From Blautia pseudococcoides (lineage in GTDB: Bacteria; Bacillota; Clostridia; Lachnospirales; Lachnospiraceae), in assembly GCF_001689125.2 (NCBI RefSeq), contig NZ_CP015405.2, forward strand, positions 2,013,001 to 2,077,000: 64,000 nt of DNA, written 5' to 3'. Below the pieces are notes generated by a model. It made no database searches. It had not been told where the DNA came from and worked only from the letters and a program-made list of their open reading frames with translations. How positions within the stretch are numbered: the first letter of the stretch is position 1; every line of letters begins with the position of its first letter. A program made the translations under genes and the position numbers. This document shows, piece after piece, positions 41,469 to 50,590 of the stretch.

Positions 41469-41831
41469 ATGTCTGAAAATAAATTCAGCAGTGAAGAAAA
41501 CATTGCACGTTGCATTCCTATGGGTAAGCTGCAATCTGTTATTGGAGGGAAATGGAAAATACTGATTCTATGGTATATATACTTCTATAAAGTACAGCGT
41601 TTTGGTGAACTGCGCCGCCGGCTTGACGGCATCACCCAGTCCACTCTCACAAAACAGCTCCGGGAACTTGAAGAGGATGGTTTTCTGCACCGGGAAGTCT
41701 ATAAGGAAATCCCTCCAAAAGTGGAGTATGCATTGACAGCACTCGGTGAAAGTTTTATCCCTGTACTCCAGACCATGATGGCATGGAGCGAACGGTTTCT
41801 ATGTCCTGAATATAAAAATCCTTATAAATAG
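41469..41831 (+). CDS. HxlR family transcriptional regulator
   Basis: A 120-residue winged-helix regulator: VIGGKWKILILWYIYF, FGELRRRLDGITQSTLTKQL and the wing IPPKVEYALTALG are the complete HxlR core. One Cys (IARCIPMG) lies at the position often used for sensing. It is divergent from the radical SAM gene, the usual arrangement for a regulator and its target. GAGGTG lies before ATG 41469. Confidence 0.93.
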   Translation: MSENKFSSEENIARCIPMGKLQSVIGGKWKILILWYIYFYKVQRFGELRRRLDGITQSTLTKQLRELEEDGFLHREVYKEIPPKVEYALTALGESFIPVLQTMMAWSERFLCPEYKNPYK

Positions 41832-41979
41832 AATTATAATTTATCTTATTTTACAGTTTGTTAAAATCCAGAAGGATATTTCCAACTGCATTCCGTTAAG
41901 AGGTTTTGAAGATGCTATCACAGTTTTGCGGCAGCTTCTTTTCTGTACTCCTTTCGATTTGTAATTCATTACTTTTATT

Positions 41980-42016
41980 AAAAACCCCCACATCACCATT
42001 ATAGTGATGTGGGGTG
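41980..42016 (-). terminator. Terminator downstream of the thioester-domain gene
   Basis: CCCCACATCAC and GTGATGTGGGG pair; on the minus strand GTTTTTAAT follows. It lies about 220 bases after the 42234 stop codon. Confidence 0.75.
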
Positions 42017-42233
42017 GCCTAACTGAATACTATTTGGGATATCCCCTGGGGTTCATTTAAATTTCTCCATCACGTTTATGCCAGGATATATTTCTGACGG
42101 GGCAGAACGGTATTGTAAAAATCACTTTTTAATTGTTCTGTTTTTCAAAATTATATCCCCGTTCTGTTTTTACTATCACAAATTTCATGCTGCACTACAG
42201 GACGTGATTTTCTGCTGTTCCACTATTCCTCTA

Positions 42234-44435
42234 TCACATAGGTGTATTTTTCGGTGAGCACGGCTGGCAGTAGTGTTCCTGTTTTCCAAAATGTTCCGGC
42301 TGGCATGACTGTTTTGGAGGACATGTGGAACACAGCTTCGGTGGGCATGGGAGGCATGGCTTCGATGGACATAATGAGCATGGCGGACACGGCCTCGGTG
42401 GACACGGTGGCTCTGGTGGGCACGGCTTTGGTGGACACGGTGGTTCCGGTGGACACGGCGGCTCTGAAGGGCACGGCTTCGGTGGGCACGGTGGTTCCGG
42501 TGGACATGGCGGCTCTGGCGGGCATGGCTTCGGTGGACACGGTGGCTCTGGTGGGCACGGCTTTGGTGGACACGGTGGTTCCGGTGGACACGGTGGCTCT
42601 GGCGGGCACGGCTTCGGTGGGCACGGTGGTTCCGGTGGACATGGCGGCTCTGGCGGGCATGGCTTCGGTGGGTATGGGTCTGGTGGACACGGTTCCGGCG
42701 GACATGGCGGCTCTGGCGGGCATGGCTTCGGTGGGTATGGGTCTGGTGGACACGGTTTCGGCGGACACGGCGGCTCTGGCGGGTATGGCTTCGGTGGACA
42801 CGTCAGGTATGGTGGGTATGGGTTCGGTGGGTACGGTGGTTCCGGTGGACACGGTGGCTCTGGCGGGCATGGCTTCGGTGGGTACGGGTTCGGCGGGTAT
42901 GGTGGGTATGGGTTCGGTGGGTATGGTGGTTCCGGTGGACACGGTGGCTCTGGCGGGCATGGCTTCGGTGGGTACGGGTTCGGCGGGTATGGTGGGTATG
43001 GGTTCGGTGGGTATGGTGGTTCCGGTGGACACGGTGGCTCTGGCGGGCATGGCTTCGGTGGACACGGCCGTGGACACGGCGGGTATGGTGGGTATGGGTT
43101 CGGTGGATACGACGGGTATGGTGGGTATGGTGGATACGGTTTTGATGGGCACGGCGGATATGGTGGATATAATCCAGGACCCCAGCCCGGATAACATGGT
43201 ATCATACATGAAAATGGCAGTGGATATCCATTTGTTCCCCCACTGTAAATATTCGATAAATTATTATTGTTGTTATTGTTATTAATATTAATTCCCAACT
43301 GTCCCTGTAATCCCCGCTCTTCCTGCGAAGTATAGCATTCCGGGACTGGGTATTCCACACATACACAAACTTCAGCCTGCAAATTAACCTGAACATCATC
43401 AAAGGAGGTACCTATGGGCTGATAATTTAGTGCTGTACTTTGTGCCTCCATTGTGACCACACGCGTTATGGTTCCTGAAAATGATGCCGTCACAGTAAAA
43501 CAAACAAATTTTCTGCATGTGCGGAGTGCAAGATAGAATTCCTGTCCAATAACAGGATTTGGAATGGGATTACCGCAGAAATCCATAAAGGCCATAGAAT
43601 AGTCTTCTCCACAGCTACAGAATGGTGTAACTGTAACCTTAGGCTGACCTGAAAAACTGGACAAAACGCGAAATGGACCTATAAGAAGTCTTCCGCATAC
43701 AGTCCGTACTTCATCGGGACATCCCTGAAATACAAAGTAGGGCGCTCCCCGTTCTACAGATAATGTGCTTCTATTGCAGCAGTTTATCACAGAACCTGCA
43801 CCGCCGCATCCAGGTTTGGAAAAAGGTAATAAAACCGGTCGTTCAGGTTCAGAATCCACATATTCTCCTGCAAGCCTTAGAAGTTCCAGAACCGCAGTAC
43901 GCATTCTTTCAGATTTCGGATGCGTTTCCCCACTTGTGCAGTCCAAAAAATACACTTCATCAAGATCTATCTGTCCAAGCAGTACCCAAAGTGCAATCTG
44001 GACTGCCGCATAGGCATCATTCTTGTCAAGAACCGGGCTGGCCGCGGCATCTACCCCTGCCAGCTCAAATGTGGCATCAGCACTTATGGCAGGATAGGTA
44101 TTTGCCAAAATCCAGCCAAGCATCTCTTTCTGCCGTTCTGTAGCAGCCGGAAACAATGTTTCAAATGGCCGACTTTCATAAGGCACATCATTATAAGGCC
44201 CATCGGCGAATTTATCCAGACAATAAACCGGTTTATTAGTACTACCCAAAATATTTCCAAAGAACTGGAATATTTGGTTGTGATCCTCTCTTTTCAGGCG
44301 GTATCGTGAAGCGGAAGTATAGTCCAACGCACAATAACTCTCCACCTCTGGATTACCACCAGCGGTACCGCTGATATCTTTATCAGAATAGATAATAAAA
44401 GGGCGTAGCGCCCTTAATGCTTCTATATCAATCAT
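42234..44435 (-). CDS. Thioester-domain protein with long Pro/Cys-rich repeat tail
   Basis: A 733-residue protein from ATG 44435 (GGAGGGA upstream). Residues 30-150 look like an internal thioester (TED/TQXA) domain: Cys72 in PVYCLDKFADGP and Gln146 in YAAVQIALWVLL are at the expected places. A beta-rich Cys-containing region follows to about 395, then an Asn run, then about 300 residues of PPYPPNPYPP and PPCPPEPPCPPKPC repeats ending in a Cys-rich tail. TED proteins usually form covalent bonds with host or surface amines. No signal peptide, sortase motif or membrane segment is seen, so it may be a spore-surface protein released from the mother cell (inference). Confidence 0.75.
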   Translation of the reverse strand: MIDIEALRALRPFIIYSDKDISGTAGGNPEVESYCALDYTSASRYRLKREDHNQIFQFFGNILGSTNKPVYCLDKFADGPYNDVPYESRPFETLFPAATERQKEMLGWILANTYPAISADATFELAGVDAAASPVLDKNDAYAAVQIALWVLLGQIDLDEVYFLDCTSGETHPKSERMRTAVLELLRLAGEYVDSEPERPVLLPFSKPGCGGAGSVINCCNRSTLSVERGAPYFVFQGCPDEVRTVCGRLLIGPFRVLSSFSGQPKVTVTPFCSCGEDYSMAFMDFCGNPIPNPVIGQEFYLALRTCRKFVCFTVTASFSGTITRVVTMEAQSTALNYQPIGTSFDDVQVNLQAEVCVCVEYPVPECYTSQEERGLQGQLGININNNNNNNNLSNIYSGGTNGYPLPFSCMIPCYPGWGPGLYPPYPPCPSKPYPPYPPYPSYPPNPYPPYPPCPRPCPPKPCPPEPPCPPEPPYPPNPYPPYPPNPYPPKPCPPEPPCPPEPPYPPNPYPPYPPNPYPPKPCPPEPPCPPEPPYPPNPYPPYLTCPPKPYPPEPPCPPKPCPPDPYPPKPCPPEPPCPPEPCPPDPYPPKPCPPEPPCPPEPPCPPKPCPPEPPCPPEPPCPPKPCPPEPPCPPKPCPPEPPCPPEPPCPPKPCPSEPPCPPEPPCPPKPCPPEPPCPPRPCPPCSLCPSKPCLPCPPKLCSTCPPKQSCQPEHFGKQEHYCQPCSPKNTPM
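42300..43190. repeat. Coding tandem repeats of the Pro/Cys-rich tail
   Basis: Degenerate 9-18 bp units (GGTGGxxxx on the plus strand) build higher-order repeats; an exact 90-bp period is visible at 42841, 42931 and 43021. The bias keeps several frames open on both strands, which explains the long spurious Gly/His-rich plus-strand frames. Copy number is likely to vary between strains. Confidence 0.85.
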
Positions 44436-44692
44436 GAAATATCCCTCCTTACTTTTTGATTGTAATAAGAAGATAATTACACAATTAATATATGCCAGTA
44501 TATAAGATTTGCTTGTTTGTCTCATATCTGGAGGTCCAAACAGCTTTTATGGTGTCTTACTTTAAAATTCACTTTTAGATATTACATAAAAAAAGGCGAA
44601 AGTTATGTACATAGACAAGATGCTATATGGATTGGTGTTATCTATTTTCATCGGTAATTTTGTCAACAATTACTCTACTACTACCGAAACAA

Positions 44693-45207
44693 TTACAGTT
44701 CAAGATCCACTTGATACTCATTGTCAATAAGAATATATTCCACTTTATGGCTGCGGCATTGTTCCAAGATTTCCGCATTATCCCCAAGTACCGTTTCTCT
44801 GGTAAGTCCTTCATCTTCTATACGGTTTTCGATAATATCTGCATATTTAATAATCTCATGAAAATGATTGTTAATATACTTTTCACTCATGACCAAGCAA
44901 TAAAATTTAATTTTAGTCAAATACTCCGCTGCAAAGTCTTTAGACCAGTCAAAAGGAATATAACACCCTTCTACAATAAGATGCTGCTCATTCTCAACAG
45001 CTGTTTTAATGATTTCACATACAATTGGCCATAGATAATCTGTTAATGCACTGTCATCGCTCATAGGCGTAAGATTTGTATTTCCGCTGCGGATAAGTCC
45101 CATCTTTAGGTGGTCCACAGAAAGGTACGGGTACATATACTTTTCCAGTAATTTTTGTGCAAGTGCTGTCTTACCGGTATGAGATGCGCCTTTATTAAAA
45201 CAATCAT
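44693..45207 (-). pseudogene. P-loop kinase-like protein, frameshifted at codon 6-7
   Basis: ATG 45205-45207 starts MIVLI, then one base is missing; the next frame gives GASHTGKTALAQKLLEKY (Walker A GxxxxGKT) and continues without break as YPYLSVDHLKMGL, LIVEGCYIPFDW and DNEYQVDLEL to 44693. So a nearly complete adenylate-kinase/zeta-toxin-like P-loop kinase of about 170 residues is broken only by a single-base deletion. It is either a recent pseudogene or a sequencing error. Confidence 0.75.
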
Positions 45208-45268
45208 TTTTTTAATTTCCTCTCAATATTATCCTGATTGAACAAAGCGAACGCCCGAACAACCCACG

Positions 45269-45391
45269 ATGCCCGAACGATTATCTATGCTTCAAAAGTA
45301 CAGGGAATATGTCCTTTTTCAGCAGCATAAATGGGCTGATTATTTAAGTGATCTCGACAACAAAATTACATTTTACCAAAATAGTATTTCA
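45269..45391 (+). pseudogene. Possible MerR-family regulator C-terminal remnant
   Basis: The short frame reads ERLSMLQKYREYVLFQQ and DYLSDLDNKITFYQNSI, the coiled-coil end typical of MerR regulators. No DNA-binding domain lies upstream. Identification is weak because coiled coils are not specific. Confidence 0.35.
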
Positions 45392-45704
45392 GCAAAAATG
45401 AGGATTAAGCAGGTTCCCCGCATCAGAAATAACTGCTGTTTCCTCTTCAGATTGCTTTGTGTGATTGATTGGAATACTGCGCCTTCACCAGGTAAACTCC
45501 TATCATGACAATCAAATTCTCAAAGGCTCTTTCCCCCTCTATCCGTATGGGGTATATGGTATTGGAAAAATTTGAAGTTTATAACAGCACTGTGCGGCTC
45601 CTCAACCAGTATGTCATCGCCCGCTACCACTTGTCAACGCTTCTGATAAATACAATATTAATAACTTGTGACAATGTCTCCGCTGGGAATCATTTGAGAA
45701 ATAG
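45392..45704. other. Intergenic stretch, no recognisable gene
   Basis: An open frame of 76 codons (45505-45735) has no ribosome binding site and no family likeness, and runs into the tsf terminator. I see no other feature. Confidence 0.45.
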
Positions 45705-45767
45705 AAAAAGGCCCCAGAAACCTTATAATCACTAGAGAATATAGTGTTTATAAGGCTTTTGGAACCT
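45705..45767 (-). terminator. Terminator of the rpsB-tsf operon
   Basis: A long hairpin on the minus strand with AGCCTTATAA/TTATAAGG and ACACTA/TAGTG stems, then GGGGCCTTTTTC. It lies 38 bases after the tsf stop codon. Confidence 0.8.
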
Positions 45768-45804
45768 CTAATTATTGAAATTTAAATCATTTCGAAAACT
45801 TTGC

Positions 45805-46743
45805 TTAGTTTCCCATCTGTTTAGCAACTTCTTCAGCAAAATTCTCTTCCTTCTTTTCAATACCCTCACCAGTCTCGAAACGAACGAAGCCTTTGATTGC
45901 TATTTTTGCGTTGTTTGCTTTTGCAACTTCTTCAACGTATTTTGCAACAGCCTGTTTGCCGTCTTCTGCCTTTACATATACCTGGTCTAAGAGGCAGATC
46001 TCTTTCATTTCTTTGTTGATACGGCCATTTACCATACCCTCGATAACTTTTTCCGGTTTGGAAGATTCTTTCGGGTCATTTTTAATCTGAGCAAGCAGGA
46101 TCTCTTTTTCGTGTGCAATGAATTCCTCACTTACTTCGCTTCTGTTTGTGTATTTTGGATTCAGGGCTGCAATCTGCATAGCGATGTTTTTAGCCATCTC
46201 TTTTACTGCATCATTGACAACATCTGTCTCAACGTCAACCAGAACACCGATTTTTCCGCCCATGTGTGTATAAGAAGATACGAAACCATTGGGCTCATTC
46301 ACTTTAGTGAATCTTCTGATGTTCATGTTCTCGCCAATAACAGAAATCTGGCCTGCCAGTGCTTCCTGAACAGTCTTTGTTGTATCGAATTTCCATGGCT
46401 CTGCTAAGAAAGCTTCGATATCCGCAGCTTCTGTCTCCATAGCCTGCTCAGCAACCTGAGCAACATATTCCTGGAATTTTTCGTTCTTTGCAACGAAATC
46501 TGTCTCTGCATTAACCTCTACAGCAACTGCGTTCTTCTCGTCAGCAGATACCAGAGTTTTGCACAGACCTTCTGCTGCAACACGGCTTGCTTTTTTCTGT
46601 GCAGTTGCAAGTCCCTTTTCTCTCAGGAATTCAACTGCTTTATCCATATCGCCTTCTGTAGCTGTAAGAGCTTTCTTGCAGTCCATCATGCCGGCGCCGG
46701 TCATTTCTCTTAATTCTTTTACCATTCCTGCTGTAATAGCCAT
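45805..46743 (-). CDS. tsf: Translation elongation factor Ts
   Basis: A 312-residue EF-Ts, the nucleotide exchange factor of EF-Tu. The N-terminal module ELREMTGAGMMDCKKALTA, DMDKAVEFLREKGLA and the core motif VEVNAETDFVAKN are textbook. AGGAGG lies before ATG 46743. It follows rpsB by 24 bases, the conserved rpsB-tsf order of bacteria, and ends in a strong terminator. Confidence 0.98.
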   Translation of the reverse strand: MAITAGMVKELREMTGAGMMDCKKALTATEGDMDKAVEFLREKGLATAQKKASRVAAEGLCKTLVSADEKNAVAVEVNAETDFVAKNEKFQEYVAQVAEQAMETEAADIEAFLAEPWKFDTTKTVQEALAGQISVIGENMNIRRFTKVNEPNGFVSSYTHMGGKIGVLVDVETDVVNDAVKEMAKNIAMQIAALNPKYTNRSEVSEEFIAHEKEILLAQIKNDPKESSKPEKVIEGMVNGRINKEMKEICLLDQVYVKAEDGKQAVAKYVEEVAKANNAKIAIKGFVRFETGEGIEKKEENFAEEVAKQMGN

Positions 46744-46767
46744 CGTGATATTCCTCCTGAATTCTTA

Positions 46768-47508
46768 TTATTCCTCTGTTGTTTCCTCTTCAGCTGCTTC
46801 CTCAAAGATTTCGCTGTCTTCGGCAGCACCCTGGTTAGCTTCGATCACGGCATCTGCCATTTTGGAAACAATTAATTTTACGGCTCTGATCGCATCGTCA
46901 TTGCCCGGGATTACAAAGTCCAGTTCTTCCGGGTCACAGTTTGTATCACAGATACCGATTAACGGAATACCTAATGTATGTGCTTCCTGAACGCAGATTC
47001 TTTCTTTTTTCGGGTCTACGATGAAGATGGCATCCGGGAGTTTCTTCATTTCTTTGATACCGCCCAGGTTCTTCTCTAATTTGGCCTGCTCTTTTTTCAG
47101 CTCGATAACTTCTTTTTTCGGCAGTACGTCGAAAGTACCGTCAGCTTCCATAGCTTCGATTTCTTTCAGTCTTGCGATTCTGCTCTGGATGGTCTTGAAG
47201 TTTGTCAGCATTCCGCCTAACCATCTCTCGTTTACATAGAACATTCCGCATCGCTCTGCTTCTACTTTGATAGCGTCCTGAGCCTGTTTCTTAGTTCCTA
47301 CGAACAGGATTGTACCGCCGTCAGCTGCCATGTCTGCAACTGCTTTGTAAGCATCGTCAACCATTCCTACAGATTTCTGCAGGTCGATGATGTAGATACC
47401 ATTTCTCTCTGTGTAGATGTAGGGAGCCATTTTAGGGTTCCATCTTCTGGTCTGATGTCCGAAATGAACACCTGCTTCCAGTAATTGTTTCATTGAAATA
47501 ACGCTCAT
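46768..47508 (-). CDS. rpsB: 30S ribosomal protein S2
   Basis: A 246-residue S2 starting [20 protein letters not shown], with [17 protein letters not shown] and [12 protein letters not shown] following. ATG 47508 is fixed by AGGAG upstream and by family alignment; the in-frame reading to 47604 is leader sequence. The acidic C-terminus ([14 protein letters not shown]) is longer than in E. coli. First gene of the rpsB-tsf operon with a clear promoter at 47631-47660. Confidence 0.98.
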   Translation of the reverse strand: MSVISMKQLLEAGVHFGHQTRRWNPKMAPYIYTERNGIYIIDLQKSVGMVDDAYKAVADMAADGGTILFVGTKKQAQDAIKVEAERCGMFYVNERWLGGMLTNFKTIQSRIARLKEIEAMEADGTFDVLPKKEVIELKKEQAKLEKNLGGIKEMKKLPDAIFIVDPKKERICVQEAHTLGIPLIGICDTNCDPEELDFVIPGNDDAIRAVKLIVSKMADAVIEANQGAAEDSEIFEEAAEEETTEE

Positions 47509-47630
47509 GTTTTTTCTCCTTTTTGGTTGTTTTCTTCCGTCTATTTCCTCTCCGCAGGGACACTGTCGGATGCTTGTCCGCAGGCACCGTCCTTTGGTAT
47601 TCATAGACGTGGTTATTTTGCAACGTTGGT

Positions 47631-47660
47631 ATTATAGCATAGCTGACACATAGGTTGCAA
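47631..47660 (-). promoter_or_regulatory. Promoter of rpsB-tsf
   Basis: On the minus strand TTGCAA (47660-47655), 18-base spacer, TATAAT (47636-47631). The leader of about 115 bases before ATG 47508 could hold an S2 autoregulatory structure; I did not resolve one. Confidence 0.7.
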
Positions 47661-47749
47661 GCTGTTTTTAAGATTTTTTCCTGTTTTTACAAGGTTTATA
47701 CCACTTTTGTCCAAATTCTTTTCTGTAACGGACATTCTTAAGGTACTAT

Positions 47750-48598
47750 TCACACACTGCGGTCCCCCGAAGCAGGTTGTGCAGTAACGTTTTGAAGCCA
47801 GGTATGCAGAAGCGGCATCCAGCTCTGACACTCTTTCTGCACTCCGGTGCCGTCTACACGCATCAGTGTCTCGTTGGCTAAGGAAAGTCCGTGACTGCCT
47901 TTTGGGTAGAGGTGAAATTCAACCGGGACACCTGCTTTTCCCATAGCTTCTACAAATAACAGGGAATTCTGAAAAGGCACACTCTGATCCTCAAAGGTAT
48001 GCCAGATAAAGGCAGGCGGCACATGGACACCTGCCTGAGTCTCCAGTGCCATTTCCTCTTTCTTCTCCTCATAATCACTGCCCAGCAGGTTATGGATGCT
48101 TTCCAGATGTCCGTAATCCTCCCGGGATGTGATAACCGGATAACTGAGGATCAGTCCTTTCACCTTTAAACTCTCTTTGCTGCATCCCACAGCCTCTGAC
48201 AGAAAATCTCTGTTCCAGAAAACACCAAAACTGGCTGCCAGATGTCCTCCCGCTGAAAATCCCATAACAAAGATATTATCAGTATCCACATGCCACATAT
48301 CGGCCTTTTCCTGTATCACCTGCACAGAGCGGGCCACCTCTGACAATGCTGTAGGAAAAACAACGGGCGCACAGGAGTAACGCAGAACGGCTGCGTGATA
48401 TCCCATACTGTTAAACTGCAGGGCGATCATCTCCGCTTCCCTGTCAGCAGTAAAACGATACGCGCCGCCTGGACAGATCAAAATCAAAGGGCGTAACAAA
48501 TCCTTTGGCAGCTCCTCATAAGTATCTAAAATATAAGTTGTCAAATGTGTCTCTTTTGAAGACCCTGACATTTGAATGGGAATCTTTTCATGTATCAT
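47750..48598 (-). CDS. Alpha/beta hydrolase, acetyl esterase/xylanase-like (BD-FAE type)
   Basis: A 282-residue esterase. LILICPGGAYRFTADREAE is the oxyanion-hole block (PGGAY), nucleophile elbow MGFSAGGHLAAS, acid in HTFEDQSVPFQNS and catalytic His in YPKGSHGLSLAN. Related proteins deacetylate sugars or act as general carboxylesterases; the substrate here is unknown. No signal peptide. GAGGAG lies before ATG 48598. fbp follows upstream on the same strand with 15 bases between, so co-transcription is possible. Confidence 0.9.
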   Translation of the reverse strand: MIHEKIPIQMSGSSKETHLTTYILDTYEELPKDLLRPLILICPGGAYRFTADREAEMIALQFNSMGYHAAVLRYSCAPVVFPTALSEVARSVQVIQEKADMWHVDTDNIFVMGFSAGGHLAASFGVFWNRDFLSEAVGCSKESLKVKGLILSYPVITSREDYGHLESIHNLLGSDYEEKKEEMALETQAGVHVPPAFIWHTFEDQSVPFQNSLLFVEAMGKAGVPVEFHLYPKGSHGLSLANETLMRVDGTGVQKECQSWMPLLHTWLQNVTAQPASGDRSV

Positions 48599-48613
48599 AC
48601 TCTTGCTCTCCTC

Positions 48614-50566
48614 TTATTCCTTTTCAATGATCTGACCGTTTCGGTAAGCCTTCAGCAGTTGCTTCAGCTCATCAATACTCTCCTGGAGGTGGTGCCCATT
48701 ATCCGTATCTCCCACTGTTTTTCTGAGAGAGGTTCGTTTTACTAAAATACTGTCAGAGAGAATATCACTCTCTCTTGTAATGGCATCTTCTGCCGAAGTA
48801 AATGGTTCGTGGGCCGCCAGGATCATTCCCCAGGAATTATAGATCAAGGTATATCCGGCAATTCCCGTCTCCTTTTGGTATGCCTTTGAAAACCCACCAT
48901 CAATGACCAGCACTTTGCCGCCGCACTTGATGGGGCTTTCCCCTGAGGTATGATGTACCGGGACATGGCCGTTTATAATATGGCAGCAGTCTCCCTCGAT
49001 TCCGAATTCCCGAAAAATATTATTTACCACACTATCGTCTTCCAGCAGTCTGTAGTATGGGTTCTTATTCTCCACATGGGTTTCTTTCTCCGCCAGAAAA
49101 TAGCGCTCAAAAGTAGCCATCTTATCTTTTCCGAACAAAGGAGACGCCGGGCTGCTCCAGATAAACCACAAAATATCCCTTCCCCGTTGCTTTTCATCCT
49201 GATCCAGGGCAAAGAAAGCTTTCCTTACATACGCTTCCAGCACGTCATAGAGCTCTCTCCCTTTATAGGTCCTGCCATATACCTCCACTTCCTTAAAGCT
49301 GCCGTCCTCATTAAGGGGAACACAGCCGTGATAAAGCAGGTTGTTATTGTATACCTTATACAGACTTCCCTTTTTAAGCAGAAGCTGCATATGCCGCTGG
49401 AGCTTCTCACAGTTGGCAAAGGCGGAGACAAGGCGTTCCATGACCTCCTCCTCCTCCTTTGACAGCTCATAGGGATTCTCCGGGTCCACAGTAGGGAACG
49501 CATGGTCAAGGAGATTGTATTCTTTTCCGTATAAACGTATAGAGCCCTCCTCATAATTGATATCATCCAGCAGCGCTCTGTCTGCCATATGAAACTCTTT
49601 TCTCCGGATGAGAAGCTGGCCTTCCAGCTTGAACTGGATAATGGAAATAGCTTTGTGCATCTTCATATTCAGCACAGTCTCTGCAGGGTTGAGGGTATTG
49701 CCCCCTTTTATTTTAAAACATTCGCACGGGTCCTCCTGATAATACGTCAGGGCAAAGGTAGCCAGAGGAAGCAGATTGATGCCATAACCATCTTCCAGAA
49801 GATCCAGATTAGCATAGCGGGCGCAGATACGGATAACATTGGCGATACAGGAACGCTGTCCCGCCGCAGCTCCCATCCAGACAATATCGTGATTGCCCCA
49901 CTGGATATCCAGGGAGTGATACTCCTCCAGTTTGTCCATAATATGGTGCGGTCCCGGCCCTCTGTCGTAAATATCCCCCAGAATATGCAGATGGTCCACA
50001 ACCAGACGCTGAATCAGCTCTGAAAGGGCTATGATAAATACCTCTGCCCTGCCAATGGCTATGATCGTTTCAATAATCTGCTCATAGTAGGCTTCCTTAT
50101 CATTAAGCTCCGGTTTCTCTGTGATAAGTTCCTCAATGACATAGGCAAAATCAGGCGGCAGGGCTTTGCGGACTTTGGAACGGGTGTATTTGGACGCAAC
50201 ACGTTTGCACACCTCAATCAGACGGTATAGGGTGATTTTATACCAGTCCTCCATATTATCCTCTGTCTTTTTCGTCAGCTCCATTTTCTCTTTTGGATAA
50301 TAAATCAGTGTGGCAAGAAAACGCTTGTCCTGCTCATTGAGCGTATGGCCGAATACCTCATTGATTTTCCGTCTCACAGAACCGGAACCATTTTTCAGAA
50401 CATGGGAAAAAGCCTCATATTCCCCGTGGATATCCGTCAGGAAATGCTCGGTTCCCTTGGGCAGGTTGAGAATCGACTGCAGGTTAATGATTTCTGTGGA
50501 CGCCTTGGCGATGGTCGGATATAATTCGGAAAGGCGTTCCAGATACTTATGCTCCAATTTTTCCAT
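48614..50566 (-). CDS. fbp: Fructose-1,6-bisphosphatase class III
   Basis: A 650-residue gluconeogenic enzyme of the Firmicutes-specific class III, built on a metallophosphatase fold. Metal-site motifs ILGDIYDRGPGPHHIMD and WGNHDIVWMGA and the C-terminal INGHVPVHHTSGESP are intact. It converts fructose 1,6-bisphosphate to fructose 6-phosphate in the cytoplasm. Full family length. A GGGGGAG site precedes ATG 50566. Confidence 0.96.
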   Translation of the reverse strand: MEKLEHKYLERLSELYPTIAKASTEIINLQSILNLPKGTEHFLTDIHGEYEAFSHVLKNGSGSVRRKINEVFGHTLNEQDKRFLATLIYYPKEKMELTKKTEDNMEDWYKITLYRLIEVCKRVASKYTRSKVRKALPPDFAYVIEELITEKPELNDKEAYYEQIIETIIAIGRAEVFIIALSELIQRLVVDHLHILGDIYDRGPGPHHIMDKLEEYHSLDIQWGNHDIVWMGAAAGQRSCIANVIRICARYANLDLLEDGYGINLLPLATFALTYYQEDPCECFKIKGGNTLNPAETVLNMKMHKAISIIQFKLEGQLLIRRKEFHMADRALLDDINYEEGSIRLYGKEYNLLDHAFPTVDPENPYELSKEEEEVMERLVSAFANCEKLQRHMQLLLKKGSLYKVYNNNLLYHGCVPLNEDGSFKEVEVYGRTYKGRELYDVLEAYVRKAFFALDQDEKQRGRDILWFIWSSPASPLFGKDKMATFERYFLAEKETHVENKNPYYRLLEDDSVVNNIFREFGIEGDCCHIINGHVPVHHTSGESPIKCGGKVLVIDGGFSKAYQKETGIAGYTLIYNSWGMILAAHEPFTSAEDAITRESDILSDSILVKRTSLRKTVGDTDNGHHLQESIDELKQLLKAYRNGQIIEKE

Positions 50567-50590
50567 TTGTTCTCCCCCAATATTGATAGA

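Noticed and set aside
42841..43060. 90-bp regular repeats as a possible CRISPR array
   Set aside because: There are no unique spacers; the repeats are contiguous and coding.
42242..43285. Long plus-strand open frames rich in GGHGGSGGHG
   Set aside because: They mirror the Pro/Cys repeat of the minus-strand thioester-domain gene; repeat bias keeps all frames open. No ribosome binding site and no family.
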